From: Pratylenchus scribneri
Taxonomy: Eukaryota; Nematoda; Chromadorea; Rhabditida; Pratylenchidae
Direction: 5' to 3'
DNA: 64,000 nt
NCBI GenBank assembly: GCA_030063045.1
Contig: JAQSEB010000021.1
Span: forward strand, 2,232,001-2,296,000
Under the pieces are notes generated by a model. The model was not told where the DNA came from. It ran no database searches and saw only the letters and a program-made list of their open reading frames with translations. Within the stretch, counting starts at the first letter, position 1; every line of letters begins with the position of its first letter. Shown here piece after piece: positions 26,001 through 37,900 of the stretch. The position numbers and the translations under genes were made by a program.

Positions 26001-26449
26001 TTGCTCAAACCCACATTATAAAATTTTCCATTTTCATCAGAAAAATGAGAAAATTTCAATAAAAATATGTCTAAATTTATAATAAATAAATCAAAAATGT
26101 TAATAATATGTGTCTTTCTCAAAAATATGTAAAATAAAAAAATCCTTACTCTATCTTACTATTCTACAAAATGTCCTAAAAGTGCTTGTATTTTAAATTT
26201 AATTATTTAATTTTTACCTCCGCCATGCTCATACGCCAACGATGGGAAGCGCCAAATGTCTTCAAGGATGGATTAAAAATTTATAATAAATAATTATTGC
26301 CCAAGGGCAGAAGGCTTACTTCCCAGCCCGACGGCATATCCAATGCAGGTGAGAATGAATTGCCATCCACTCGACCATTGGGCCCGTTCGGGAATGGCAG
26401 CTGTGGAAATAGAAATTGATGAAGGTGGAGCATGAATTTTGGAAGACAT
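17074..26449 (-). CDS. SLC6 sodium/chloride-coupled transporter (nematode snf type)
   Basis: Plasma-membrane symporter for an amino acid or neurotransmitter; the substrate cannot be read from sequence. Sixteen exons, from 26320-26449 to 17074-17367, give 694 residues with consistent phase. Landmarks: TM1 [22 protein letters not shown], then FLIPYLTCSFVVGLPLLYLE, extracellular loop 2 with paired cysteines (CQSTLEDRRC) and an NIT glycosylation site, FTATVPYVIIIVLFFRG, WRAAATHVCYSLSVGFGG, GTGLAFIAYPEAM, SSQFGLAEV, and a hydrophilic tail (WKELFRLQPKW onward). The start ATG at 26447-26449 leaves 28 residues before TM1. Two introns have GC donors (18865, GCAAGT; 21348, GCAATT). The donor after exon 22010-22142 is neither GT nor GC. 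The intron before the last exon contains the second 681-bp MITE. Confidence 0.95.
17513..18193 (-). mobile_element. 681-bp hAT-like MITE, copy 2 (inverted relative to copy 1)
   Basis: Ends TAGGGACCGGATTTTTA and AAAATCCGGTCCCTA, flanked by CTTATCAT at 17505-17512 and 18194-18201. Same length as copy 1 at 12957-13637 and nearly identical to its reverse complement, with only scattered differences. It lies inside the last intron of the SLC6 gene. Confidence 0.93.
18298..18690. repeat. Possible foldback element in SLC6 intron
   Basis: ATGAATCACGTGAGTTACATG on the left and CATAATTCATGTAATTCAAG on the right are roughly inverted; the centre has a CATCGAGTTGCATCGATTCAG palindrome and CCCTAAGCC/CCTTAACCCTA words. 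Boundaries are approximate. Confidence 0.4.
22428..23100. repeat. Foldback element interrupted by a nested insertion
   Basis: Same family as 14874-15105: TTTGCCGAAATTTTTTCG on the left, ATTTCGGCAAATTAATT on the right, with GGAATCTTAAAGAAGTCTGA in both copies. Bases 22536-22965 are a second element inserted into it. It lies in an SLC6 intron. Confidence 0.85.
22536..22965. mobile_element. 430-bp hAT-like MITE with GGTACCG words, nested
   Basis: Perfect ends TAGGGTTCGGCGGTACCG and CGGTACCGCCGAACCCTA, flanked by GTTCAGGG at 22528-22535 and 22966-22973. Subterminal regions are packed with GTACCGGTACCG and GTCAGTAC words around an A/T-rich centre. Removing the element and one duplication restores the sequence seen in the uninterrupted host copy at 14874-15105. 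Confidence 0.93.
23855..24105. repeat. Foldback element in SLC6 intron
   Basis: ATATCAGAAACCGGTTTTAGAC on the left against GTCTAAAACCAGTTTCTGAT on the right. Contains two inverted copies of the CGATGAGATCTATAAA-type motif. Similar to 61617-61860. Confidence 0.75.
24868..25150. repeat. Foldback element in SLC6 intron
   Basis: AATGGCGAGAAGTTTATAACG against CGTTATAAACTTTTCGCCATT at the ends, with inverted GTCATGGTTTGG and AAACCATGAC inside. Carries the GATGCGTCTTGACGAG motif at about 25050. Confidence 0.75.
25735..25990. repeat. Foldback element of the AAGGGTCCC/TTAGGGTTACGG family
   Basis: GTTACTTTATCGTTTAAGTCCC on the left against GGAATTAAACGATAAAAGTACC on the right; inside are GAAAGGGTCCCTCC, GGATTAGGGGTTACGG and CCTTCACTTTTCCC. 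Related stretches occur at about 30665-30905, 31835-32015, 63215-63595 and 63680-63850. It lies in the SLC6 intron between exons 2 and 3. Confidence 0.65.
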
Positions 26450-28752
26450 TTTTTAAATATTAATTTATATAAAATTAAGCTTTATGTTGAAAAATTATTT
26501 AAATCAATTATTTAATTTATAAATATAATAAGGCGAATAATAAAAAGTTGTAATAAATTAAAAAAAAAGAATATAAAAGGAATTTAAAATTTTATTAAAT
26601 ATTTATTTGGTTAAAAAATTCGAAAACTAAAACAATTTTAAAATTTTATTTTTACCTTTAATTTTCAAAATTAATAAAAATTTTAATTATGAAAAAATAT
26701 CATGTAAAGTAAGGCAATTTTGAAAGGATGAATTTTTCATATTGAAAATTTCGCACCAGTTCTAATTCTCGGTTTGATAATATTGAACCGACGGAAGCAT
26801 GAATAATCCTTTCGGCAAAAATATTTGTTCGGGGATTTGGGGGATGAATTTATGTTTCGGGCGACATCGCCATTCATGCCCCATCCATTCAATTGTTCAC
26901 GGAGTGCGCTTTTTTGCGAACGCCAAAACCAATAGACAGACCCGTTGTTCCCCGCATGAATTAATCCATTAAATATTCCCCCATTTTTTCCACTTTTTAT
27001 GAACGAAGTATAAAAATTGATCTTCTCACCTAGTTAAAGTTAATCTTTTTAGTGAAGTTAATTAATCTTTATTATGAATTGTACATTTTTGCGAATTTAT
27101 TTGGCGAATTTAAACAAATAGTATCAAAATTTCTAGAAATATAACTCAAAAATTTATGAATTTAAAAAATTGATTTGAAATTGTTTAAATCGTAAATATA
27201 AAATAAACTTATAAAATTAAATATACTAAAAATTAAGCGAAAATGAGAATTTTGCTTTTCCCATACAGCTTTGTAATGGCAAATATTATTAATTGTAAAG
27301 CGTAAATATTTTTGTTTATTTAGGCCAATAAAAAAAATGCTTAAATAGGTAAACATGTAGGAATAAATGTGGGCGAAAATATTGATGACGAAAATGGCTG
27401 CTGGCTTCTTTCCCATTCAAAAAGTTGGCCATGATTCATAAAAATCTCATAAAAAATAATAAAAAATATCATTCAAAGTTGAAAATGAGAAATGTGAACA
27501 TTGCGGGGGGAATTGTCTGCCATGTGGAAGGAGAATAATGTAAACAATATTCCAGGCATCGGAATTATAATTAAATAAATGCATGGCTGACTTTCCAAAT
27601 ATTTTTTCCCAGTAAGCAAAATTCTGGATTATTTATTTATTTGCTTTATTCAATTCGCTTCAATCCGTCCCAGACTTCACGCTATAGTTTCCCTTGTGCT
27701 TTTCCCCATTTTCCCTCGAAAATCGTCTTAATCAAACAAAAGATTCAGTGGCCCAAAGAAACAAAAAAATAAAGAGAATGCGTTCGAATTTAAAATTAAT
27801 TTTAAAAAAAACAATATTTTTTGTACCGAATTGTACTATTCAGAACAATACCAAAAACTATTTTCAGAATGTAAAATTTAGATGTTTCATGAAAAAATTT
27901 CAGAATTGTAAAATTCAGAATTATAGGGAAGAAATTCCGAAATTGAAAATAAAATTTTTTTATTTTATTTGGTCATTTTTATTATGATATTTTTTAATTT
28001 TATAAATTATCCAAAAGATTTACTGAACCACAAAAATAAAATTATTTTGTACACAAAAAATTTTTTTTGAAGCATGAATTTTTTTTATAAAAATATTCGG
28101 AGGGAATTTCAAGAATACGTTCGAATGTAGTTTGAATGTTTCATTTTTTTTTTAAAAATTGGCAAAAATAAGTTGGGTATTCAACCATCAAATATTCATT
28201 GAAAATTATGCAAATATATTCCATTCGCTTTTTTATTACACAAACCAAAAATTTTCATTTCATTTTGGCATGTGAATATAACATTTTTTTATTTAGAATG
28301 TAGCCGAGCCTAGTCTAACTTTAGAGGGAATATGCAAATCTGTCAAGTGAGAATTGCATCAAAAATAATAAAATCGGATAAAATATATGAATTTGACGGA
28401 CATTTTTTTACAATTTCAATAATATAAAAATTATTTTTAAATTTTTACCAAAATTAAAACCAAATATTAAATGAAAATATAATTCCAATTTTTGAAAGAT
28501 TTATCAAATTTCATATTATAAATAAATTACAATTTATATTTGTGGAAATGATAGTAATGAAAATACATTTAATTTAATAATAATTTAGAAAAATTTGATA
28601 GAATCCAAAAATAAAAATATTACATAGAAATAGAATTCAGATTCCTCCACCATCCAACCAGCCCCGGGAAAAAATGCAATGAATTAATAAAAAAAATCTG
28701 ATAAGCCAAAAAAATTTTCTCATCCTTCCACTCCAAATATCGTCAAATTTGC
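26450..28752. other. Intergenic, upstream of SLC6
   Basis: About 2.3 kb between the SLC6 start and the end of the next minus-strand gene; expected to hold the SLC6 promoter. The block 26760-26960 is less A/T-rich than its surroundings (GGGCGACATCGCCATTCATG, CGGAGTGCGC), which may be regulatory or an unseen 5' exon. Nothing else recognised. Confidence 0.45.
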
Positions 28753-31700
28753 TTAATTTTTCGTAAATTTGGAATAAGAGATTTGCGCCATTTTTTGTTG
28801 ATAAACACGCTCAGCCCAATAATTCGGCAGCAATGGTTTCCTTATAGGAAAAAGTTTTAGATTTTCGTTGAGCCAATTTTTTTGTTCCTTTGATGTCACT
28901 TTAATTTTCTTGTTCATGGAACTTTCCAACAAAATCAACTGTTTGGCACGATCTTTGCCGTAGGATTTGACTAAATTTGTTGTCATTTCTATGCCACCTG
29001 TGGAAAATTATATAAATAATTTTATGATCATTTTATAGAATTGCAGTTTAACGGATGAAATAGAAAAAAAGTAAAGGGTCTCCCCCTTTATATTTTTTTT
29101 TAGGAATACGTTAATATTTAATAACTAGGGATCGATTTTTAAGTTTTGACCTATTTTTTGTTTGCATCAGTTTTGATGAGAAATGCATAAAAAATAGTGT
29201 TTTTAATCATTTATTTCTAATTTTTGACAAACTTTTTTTGAACTATTTTACCTATTTTCGTACTTTTTGGGTGAAAAATTTCATGTTAAAAAAGCTAAAA
29301 ATTACCTATTTTGGGGTTTTGAGACTTATTTTTGCCAAATTTCCCGAAAAAACATAAATAGGCACCTATTTTGAGATTTTTGCGACCAAAAAAGCCGGGC
29401 TCTAGCTATGATTAACAATTTGATGACGACTCACATATACTTCAGAGAATTTTACATGATTTTGATAACCACCCCATAGGGGGGGGGGGGGGATCCTTCA
29501 CTTTTTCCTAATCACCAGCTAAACTGCAATAGTAAATAATATTTTTTATAAACATAAAGAATAATTATTTTTACTTGATAACTAAAACATTCACAATTGA
29601 CATGATTATCAAAATATTTCAGATTTTCCCAAATCCACGGAACTTAATCCAATAAATTTTCCGATTATTTCTATTTTTATGGGGAGTCTTAAAATCTTTA
29701 ATTGGGATTAATGTATATTTTTAGATCTGTGAATTAATTCAAAAAAAAAAATAAGATATTATATATGAAAAAGCATACAATTGATCATTATGATCATAGT
29801 GACATCATCAGGGTCCATTTTTGCAACTTGGCTGGGGATTTTGACTAAATTCCCTTCTGATTCATTGTTGCCCAAAATTGGCGTATATCCTAAAATTTCT
29901 TTCAGGAATTTCTGTTCCGAATCGACCAAATGCATATCCTCGACAGTGACCTGCTTGACTTTAAATTGCTCAGCAATCTGTCAGTGGAAAAGTTGGAGAT
30001 TATTAATTTTGAATAAATTATTTGAAGATAAAGCTTAAAATTAAATCTAAATTGTTTTAAAAATGTAAAAAATATGGAAAAATGAAACAAAAATATTTAC
30101 TTATTATGGGAACAAAAAATTAAAAAAGAAACACAAATATTGATAAATAAAAATATTTATTATAAATAGTTTTCCATTTTTAATAATTTATTTTAAATTA
30201 AAAAAAATTTTTTTGCACCATTTTGGAATTGTAATCGCCCATATTTGCACCGCCCTTTGTCTATTTTGGAATCGACCCCGCCGTAGGAATAAAAGTAAAC
30301 CCACTAGTTTGGCCAATGCTAGCTGATAGATGGCAAATATTTGATGCTGTTGACTATAAAGTTTTTCAAAATGGGGTCCAAGCATTGCAAATGCAGCCAC
30401 ATGTTCTGCTCGTGTCTCCATATCATAATTGTAATGTTCATTGTGTTGCCGCAAACTGCCTGCCCCAATTAGTCGAATATACTTCATTGTTCTGCCTTGA
30501 AGCCCTTCTTTGATTAATTCGAGAATATTTTTGCTAAAAATTATAATCAGGAAAATATTAATTTAGATAAATTAAATTTAAACTGATTATATATTAAATT
30601 TATAGTAAATTCCAGTAGAAAAATTGGCATTTTTAGAACATGGTCCTGTTGCTAATTAAAATTATTACTTGTTGATTTGTCCCCTTTTTTCCTTAAAGAA
30701 AGAGGGAAAAAGTAAGGGAAAAGTGAAGGGCCCCATATGGGTGTTTTAGCGATAGAGTTTGGTGTTATGTGAGATTATTTTGTTCCATCATACCTATAAT
30801 CTATCCCTCTGGCTGACCCGAACCCTAACCCTAATAACCCAAAAGGGGGGGGGGGACCTTCACTTTTTCCTTCTTCAGCAAAAAAGGGGACCAAAACTCC
30901 ACAAGTATCAAATTATATTTTTATTAGGCTTAGTTAGATATAGCATGGCTTAAATAATAAAATCCAGCTTTTGACTATATTTATACTTCAGCAAAAATTC
31001 TTAATTTTCGAAAGAAAAATGTTAAGTAAATTCACTATTTTTAGTGGGCGAATTTTTTTTCAAAATTATCCAATGTTATAATTGGTGATTCGACATTTGC
31101 GACGGGAACATTTGCGCCGCCGACATTTGCGCCGGAACTTTTGCGACGCCGACTTTTGCGCCGATGACTTTTGCGCCGGAGCATTTGCGCCGCCGACATT
31201 TGCGACGCAGACTTTTGCGACGCCTACTTTCGCGCCGCCCACAGAAATACGAATTATTGTTTATTAAAAAAAAATATCGGACCGAATTATTACTCATATC
31301 ATTAACTAATAAAAGGGTGAATAATTTTCTATTTCCAAAAGATGGACATCATACTAATTAAGTAATTCTTAATTAACGAAAAAGGAATCAATAGAATTCA
31401 TCAACACAATCCTAAAGCGCGCAATGGTTCAACAGGGCTGGCTCATCCTCAGGCATTACGATATCGTTTAACAACAAGGGAATTGGATGATTGGGTTTAT
31501 TGATGCTTGGGATTTTTATATAACATTTATTTAACAATTTTATTTATTCATTTGGTTAATAATTTTAATCTTTATAGTTAATAATCATAACTTGGATTTA
31601 TTTTACATCGTTTTGCGAAATCTAATCGTATTTTTAGAGGCGGCGCAAAAGTAGGCGTCACAAAAGTCTGCGTCGCAAATGTCGGCGGCGCAAATGCTCC

Positions 31701-32651
31701 GGCGCAAAAGTCGACGGCGTAAAAGTCGGAGTCGCAAATGTCGGCGGCGCAAGTGTCGGCGGCGCAAATGCTCCGGCGCAAATGTCGGCTAACCTAATAA
31801 TTAATTGAAAAAGAATATTTGGCACTTAAACAATTTGTATCCACTTTTTTGGAAAGTGCTTGGTCCCCCCTATGGTTTGTCATATTTCGGGTTAGGGTTA
31901 GTCAGGGTTAGGTTAGAGTTAGGATGGGATAAGAGTTATCATATGAGTATCCTAAACCCAAAACCTAACACAACCCTAACATTATAAAGGGGTGACCAAC
32001 ATTCCAAAAAGGGGACCCATACCGTATACGTAGCGAATATTTTATTTTTGAGACCATAAAAGTTGATTTTTTTTTATATAGATTAATTTACATTGTCTGT
32101 CCTTTGTCCTTTTCAAAATTCAGCAGATGGTTTTGCGCATCGTCAAGAAGACTTTTATATTCCTCATTCGATTTAGGCGACTAAATATTAAAATATTAAT
32201 TTGAGGATTTTAAAAATTCACCGCAATTTCTCGAATCAAAAAATTTTCAACTAAATAAACAAAATTTTATAAATTATTTTAAATGAATTAATTTACATTT
32301 GAACTGAGTAAGACTTCCGCCCAGATATTGTGCTCGAACCGTTGCGCGTTGCGCAGCAGCCATGGCCAAGACACTGGTAGATGATGGACCAGCGTCGACG
32401 GATTTTGTCTTTTCCGCTTTTTTCTTTTGATCTTCTTCGCCAAGAATTTTTGGTGAATCTCCCAAATCCGTTAATTCCGATGGTTCCGCATCATTCACTT
32501 CGGCATCAGTTTTTGTGGCACCCTTGGCCCCGCTTTTTCCTTTTTTCTTCTTTTTATCTCCCTTTTTACTCCCGCCGGCACATTCGCCTAATTGGCCTAG
32601 GATGAAGAGTAGAAGCAACAAAATAATAAAAAAATTGAGCAATTTTGCCAT
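28753..32651 (-). CDS. Predicted secreted protein of unknown family, 381 aa
   Basis: Six exons with consistent phases: 32297-32651, a 29-nt micro-exon 32222-32250, 32092-32180, 30305-30533, 29779-29977 and 28753-28997. The ATG at 32651 opens a classic signal peptide (KLLNFFIILLLLLFILG, then QLGECA), followed by a lysine-rich, charged low-complexity stretch (KKGDKKKKKGKSGAK) and an acidic segment. The rest is mostly helical and polar (DDAQNHLLNFEKDKGQT; AAFAMLGPHFEKLYSQQHQI; KEILGYTPILG) and ends in a basic KFTKN. No cysteine pattern, enzyme motif or further membrane segment is seen. I do not recognise the family. A nematode-specific secreted protein is an inference. The head-to-head partner is the SLC35F gene. 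Confidence 0.8.
29105..29410. repeat. Possible decayed MITE in intron
   Basis: CTAGGGATCGATTTTTAAG on the left and GGGCTCTAG on the right resemble the ends of TAGGG-type elements, with TGACCTATTTT and AAAATAGGCACCTATTTT words inside. Weak; boundaries approximate. A run of 14 G follows at 29479-29492. Confidence 0.35.
30665..30905. repeat. Foldback element of the AAGGGTCCC family
   Basis: TGATTTGTCCCCTTTTTTCC against AAAAAAGGGGACCAAAAC at the ends, AAGTGAAGGGCCCC against CCTTCACTTTTTCC inside, and CCCTAACCCTAA near the centre. A run of 11 G at 30845-30855 lies in it. Confidence 0.6.
31082..31797. mobile_element. Element with long tandem-repeat inverted ends (TTTGCGCCGCCGAC units)
   Basis: Left arm 31090-31245 is made of about ten units like CATTTGCGCCGCCGA or CTTTTGCGACGCC; the right arm 31637-31795 has the same units inverted (GGCGCAAATGTCGGC). 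The middle (31250-31635) is A/T-rich with a short region around 31395-31490 that could be a relic of coding sequence. The outer end GGTTAGCCGACATTTGC resembles the outer end of the element at 62480-62835. It lies in an intron of the secreted-protein gene. Confidence 0.8.
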
Positions 32652-32939
32652 TTCTTAATAGAAACAATATACCGTATATACTTTAATTACCCATGGGAAA
32701 TTATTTTTCAATCTTCCCAAAGTGTGATAAATTTTATGAAATTGAATTTTAATTATTAAAAAAAAATGAGAGAAATAAAAATGAATTTTATATGTCGCTT
32801 ATATAATTAATAAAATAATTTAGATATTTGCTAATTAAACCAGGGCAGATATTTTTTAAATGAAGAGTCCCCAATGGGTGAATATGGTTTAGGTTTACGG
32901 TATGTGAGATGAACCCTATACCGGATCATCAATGAGGGT

Positions 32940-33318
32940 CACCGTAACCTCGTTACGTGACGTTTTGTGGCGGACCAGTTTTTGGTTTATAACTCGTCTT
33001 AATCTGAACCGTTTTTAATGTTTTTTATGATTTTTTTTGATAGAGCAATGCATTGTCTATCGAATGATATAAAAATCATTTTATATTATTCTAAATAGTA
33101 GGGAAAGTTATGAGTTATTGAATAAAAGTGGGAAAAATGGTATCAATTTTGAAGGTTTTTGATTTTTAAAAAATGTAATAAAAATATGTTTTATATTTGT
33201 TTTTTATATGTGATGAATGATGATAGAGAATCTTTTGCTCTATTCTATGATAAAAAATACATTCTTTTAAGCATTCATTAGGCGCCATAAAATGTCCCGT
33301 TCCGCTATAACCTTGCCC
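32940..33318. repeat. Foldback element
   Basis: GACGTTTTGTGGCGGACC on the left against GGCGCCATAAAATGTCCCG on the right; GATAGAGCAATGCATTGTCT on the left against GATAGAGAATCTTTTGCTCT on the right as imperfect inverted parts. Ends approximate. Confidence 0.5.
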
Positions 33319-34141
33319 TAGTAGTTCTAAAAAATCTGCCACCGATATTATTTAAAAAAGTCTTATATCTATTAATTCGATGAGATATAGACTTCATTAA
33401 TTGCTTATTCCTTGCTGAGATATACCTAGATAAAAGAACCTGGAATAAAAAAAATGAAGTTAATCTTATCAAAATTGACTTGAAAAAAAGCAAAATGAAA
33501 TTAATCTTATTAAATTTGACTTGAAAAAAAGCAAACTTATGCACAGAACGAGGAATATAAAATGAAATAGAAAATTGGGGAGAGAGCAGTGAATTTACTG
33601 ATGAGTTAAAATGGGATGATTTTTTCACCGCGCGCGAATTATATATTATCATGGAAAGAGGAGAATAGGCATTATGGGGGGGGGGGGGGGGGGGTGGATG
33701 GGAATGGGGGAAGTGCCGCTGAAATATTAGCTGGATCGAAAAAAGTTGATCTTTCTATTCGTTAATGGTGGAGAAATAATCGAAATTATTTAGTTCAGAT
33801 ATGGGCCATCGTCCTGCCGTTGATCAGTAAATCACAACAAAACGGAGCGCGGCGCGTGCCAACAAGAATTTTTTGAGCAAGCACACTGGCCAACAAAGGA
33901 GAGATGAAGTCGTAAAAAGAAGAGGGAATGATGCTGGGAGGAAATATGGCGCTAGAAGTAAATGATGGCCAAAATATTATGCCAGCGATTTTATTGCCTC
34001 TGGGCTAAGATTTTGGCTTAATACTAGTAGGAGAGAACGGCGGCCGTATTAAATCAATAACCGGGCCGCTTTCTGAAAATCAATTAAAAGAAAATATAGC
34101 CTTGGGATAGGCGAGAAGCAGTAAAGGTGGCCTTTGAGAGT

Positions 34142-34680
34142 GGAAGGATTCCGGAATAAAAATCAGAATTCTTTCCGGAATGAAAATCAGAATTCTTTCC
34201 GGAATGAAAATCAGAATTCATTCCTGAATAAAAATCAGAATTCTTTCCGGAATAAAAATCAGAATTCTTTCCGGAATAAAAATCAGAATTCTTTCCGGAA
34301 TAAAAATCAGAATTCTTTCCGGAATAAAAATCAGAATTCTTTCCGGAATAAAAATCAGAATTCATTCCAGAATGAAAATCAGAATTCTTTCCGGAATAAA
34401 AATCAGAATTCATTCCAGAATGAAAATCAGAATTCTTTCCGGAATAAAAATCAGAATTCATTCCAGAATGAAAATCAGAATTCTTTCCGGAATAAAAATC
34501 AGAATTCTTTCCGGAATAAAAATCAGAATTCTTTCCGGAATAAAAATCAGAATTCTTTCCGGAATAAAAATCAGAATTCTTTCCGGAATAAAAATCAGAA
34601 TTCTTTCCGGAATAAAAATCAGAATTCATTCCAGAATGAAAATCAGAATTCATTCCAGAATGAAAATCAGAAATCAGAAT
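34142..34680. repeat. 24-bp minisatellite array A (intergenic)
   Basis: About 22 tandem units of TTTCCGGAATAAAAATCAGA followed by ATTC, with variants CATTCCAGAATG. The period of 24 bp keeps several frames open on both strands, so the repetitive open frames are not proteins. Each unit holds the palindromes TTCCGGAA and GAATTC. Confidence 0.97.
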
Positions 34681-34935
34681 TCGACCCTGGGAATGACGAG
34701 ATATTTGAATTTGAATTGGCGGGATGTGACAATAAAATTAATTAATTAATCCGGTGAGATTTGGAGATGTCGTCTATTAAACGAATTTTTTACTGGCCCA
34801 ATAAATTTTTAATAATATAGCTTAATTTTCTTCTTAAATTATTAATTAGCTTATGTGGCAATATTAAAAATTTCACTTAAATATATTTTTTTTCTTCATT
34901 TAATCCTATTTTTATTTAAAATATACCTGTACAAA

Positions 34936-37900
34936 ATGGAGGTAAATGCTATTTTAATTAATTGGAATTTTTCAATATTTTTTTTTTTAAATGTATTTTC
35001 AAATTATCTTTCAGTATTTATCAAGACCAGCAGCATTTGCAGCAGAAAATGGCATTTTCCATCGAATCGAATTTATCTTGAATTGTTGTTGTCGTATTTT
35101 TGGATTTATTCCGAGGTTTTTCTGTTGATCGAAAAAATAACTCTCTTTTTTATATTTTTAATTTCTTATGATTCAAATAAAAAAAAAACAAATCAGCATA
35201 ATTAATCAATAAATTGGTGGCCAATCGAGAAGCATTAAACCTTAAAAATTTGGCTCCTTAATTTGAGAATTATTTCTTTTAATTAACAAATCAGCGCAGA
35301 GCTACTAGAATGTTATACTCTTCTAAATAAAATGAGAAATAATTAAATATAATAAAATAAAAATCTAATCAATCAATTTTCATTTTACGCTTGATTTGTA
35401 AAAATACATCAGTCTCTGAAATAGTTATAGAATTTAATTTTTTCATTGAACTTTAAAATCAAAATTCTCTAATTGTAGCTTCTCGATCTCAAAGCGTCGA
35501 TGAGTATTAATGAATAGGGAATAACCAAATATGACTCAGATCGATTTGGATTATACTGATTTTGCTAAATATTTGGATGGGAAAAGTTTATTTTTTTAGT
35601 AACTTCCAAGCCATACTCCTTGGGCAATTGATGTCAATTTGCTTATGTGGCACTGCAATCAGCTCACAATTCTTGTCAAACGGGAAATTCAATGCACCGA
35701 CAGGTTTATATATGCCATTAAATTATAATATTATGTGGACAAATTTTGAGACCTTGTCGATTAAAAGGAAAAAGAAAATGATATTAAATTTTTAATTATC
35801 AAAAATTAAATTGGCCAATGAAGTTGCATCATTTTTTAAAGAGAAATTTATTGAAGAAAGCAATCATTTTACTGATGAATTTATTGTTATTAAATGTAAG
35901 ACTCGAAAAAAATATCGAAGGAAATCTATTGACAAAAAATTGTATCTAAAAATTCTAAAATTCATTAGAAAATAATAGATAAAAATATTTTCTCATCTCA
36001 AAAGTAAAAACTTTATTTCCAAAGGATGATCCAATTCAATTTTTGGAATAATCAAACAATATACAAACAAACCCAGCGAGAAATATTTTTTTTGCCGAAA
36101 AAAACCGCACCCAATCACATCACAACCCTTCAGAGGATTATAACAAATCAAATAAAATTAATAATGGTTTAATGTTACATTTAATTATGCTGTCCTAATA
36201 GCAATTCTTCCTCTCCTTTCCTTTATGATAATAATACAATTTGAAGTAATAATAAACCTCCCAATTTTCTGTAGCTCAAAATCTTCCAACCTATCTCATT
36301 TTGATGGCAATTTATGGGTCAACATTTTTGTGTAAATCGAAAGAGGGACGAGACTATGAAGAAGTGGGAAATGATGATGATGAGCGGGAATTGTTCAGCA
36401 TCCTCAAAAATCGAGGATGGAAATATTTGGCACTGGCACTGATTGATGTGGAAGCCAATTTTGTAAGTCAAAATTTTTTAAAAAGTAAAAGAAAATATTT
36501 TAATAAAAACTTAAGGTTGCCCCGGAACAAGGATTTTACCCGGAATAGGAATCACAACTCATTTTTCAAACCGGAACTCAAACTGAGTTTCGAAAACCAG
36601 AACTGGAAATTTTGAAATCCATCATTTGGGGATGAATTTTCAAAAAAATTTTTTACAAAAAGTTGGCAAAATTTAAGCCAAAAAATTGCCGTGCAACGAA
36701 AAAATTTGACCCAAAAATTGCCGCGCAGTAAAAAATTTGACCCCAAAAAGGTCGGAATTTCCGACCATCAAAATCGTAACTTCCCGGGCAACTCTATAAT
36801 AAAAATGTTGTTTTTTAAGTCGAATTTAAAATTTCAAAACAGTCTTATTCCTCTTTTAAAAATTAAAATTTAAAATATTGTCTTTTTTAAATATTTTTTA
36901 AATCATTAATAAATATAATCAACCTGGAAAGGCTTAATCAAATTTATTATTAATTTCTTTAGGCCATGGTCTATGCCTATCAGTTTACGACGATCACCGC
37001 AATTCAATTGCTCGATTGTTTCACAATTCCAATTGTAATGGTTCTTTCTGCCATATTTCTGACAGTTCGCTATACTAAAAGGCATTTCAGCGGAGTAGGT
37101 TCGTGGAAATAATTAAATACATTTATACCAAAAAATTCTGAATTTTAATTAATACTAATTCCGAATTTTTTAATTAAATAAAATTCTAATTTTTCTAAGG
37201 ATTTTAAAATTAAAATTACAATTCAGATTTCAAAATAATTCAGAATTTTGATATTTTTAATTAATAAGAATTTTATTAAATCAAAATTGACTTTTTCTAT
37301 TAATCAAAATTTTTAATTTAAAAAATTTTGATATAATTTTAAAAATAATTAATTTACATTAATTAGAATTATATAATTTATTCTGTATTTTTAAGGAATT
37401 TGTCTTGTTGGCCTTGGCCTAACCATCTATACCGATGCATTCCGGGGCAGTGGCCTGGAAGGAGGATCGAACAAATTGCTAGGCGATTTACTCTGCCTTC
37501 TTGGCACATTTCTCTACTCCGTGGCAAATGTGTCCGAGGAATTTTTGGTCAAACAATATTCCCGGTGAATTTTGAAATTTGTATTAAAATATATTAAAAT
37601 TTTTAAATTTATTTTGAAAAAATATTTTTAGTTTACTGTAAATCTTCTATTAGTGGACCATGGTCTAGTAATATTTTTCAGAGATCCTCAAGAGATGGTT
37701 TTTAGAGGATGATTGGTTTCTATTAGAAGTTGGGCTCTAATTTTTCAGAGCACTTTTAGAGTGGTCTTTTATTAGAGAGTGGTCCATTATAATAGAAGAT
37801 ATACGGTATATCATTCAAAATAAATATTGAAATTTAATTCCTTAATTACTTATTTCCAGGTCTGAATATCTGGCAATGGTCGGTCTTTTCGGTTTCCTCT

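Larger units (their letters stand above)
32652..34935. other. Divergent intergenic region
   Basis: Lies between the start of the secreted-protein gene (minus) and the start of the SLC35F gene (plus), so it should contain both promoters. It holds a foldback at about 32940-33318, two direct copies of a roughly 41-bp unit at 33449-33535, a run of 19 G at 33676-33694, a less A/T-rich stretch at 33815-34080, and a minisatellite array at 34142-34680. Confidence 0.6.

Noticed and set aside
30775..30850. Telomere-like CCCTAACCCTAA sequence
   Set aside because: Only one or two units, inside a dispersed foldback family; nematode telomeres are usually TTAGGC.
31082..31361. Small coding frames in the TTTGCGCCG repeats
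   Set aside because: Repetitive arm of a foldback element; frames reflect the tandem units.
33305..33652. 115-residue minus frame in the divergent intergenic region
   Set aside because: Composition is that of A/T-rich non-coding DNA with a tandem 41-bp duplication; no splice or family signal.
34084..34749. Long repetitive open frames on both strands (NSDFYSGK- and NQNSFRNK-type repeats)
   Set aside because: They are translations of the 24-bp satellite, which stays open in several frames because its period is divisible by 3. No splice context or start signal supports a protein.
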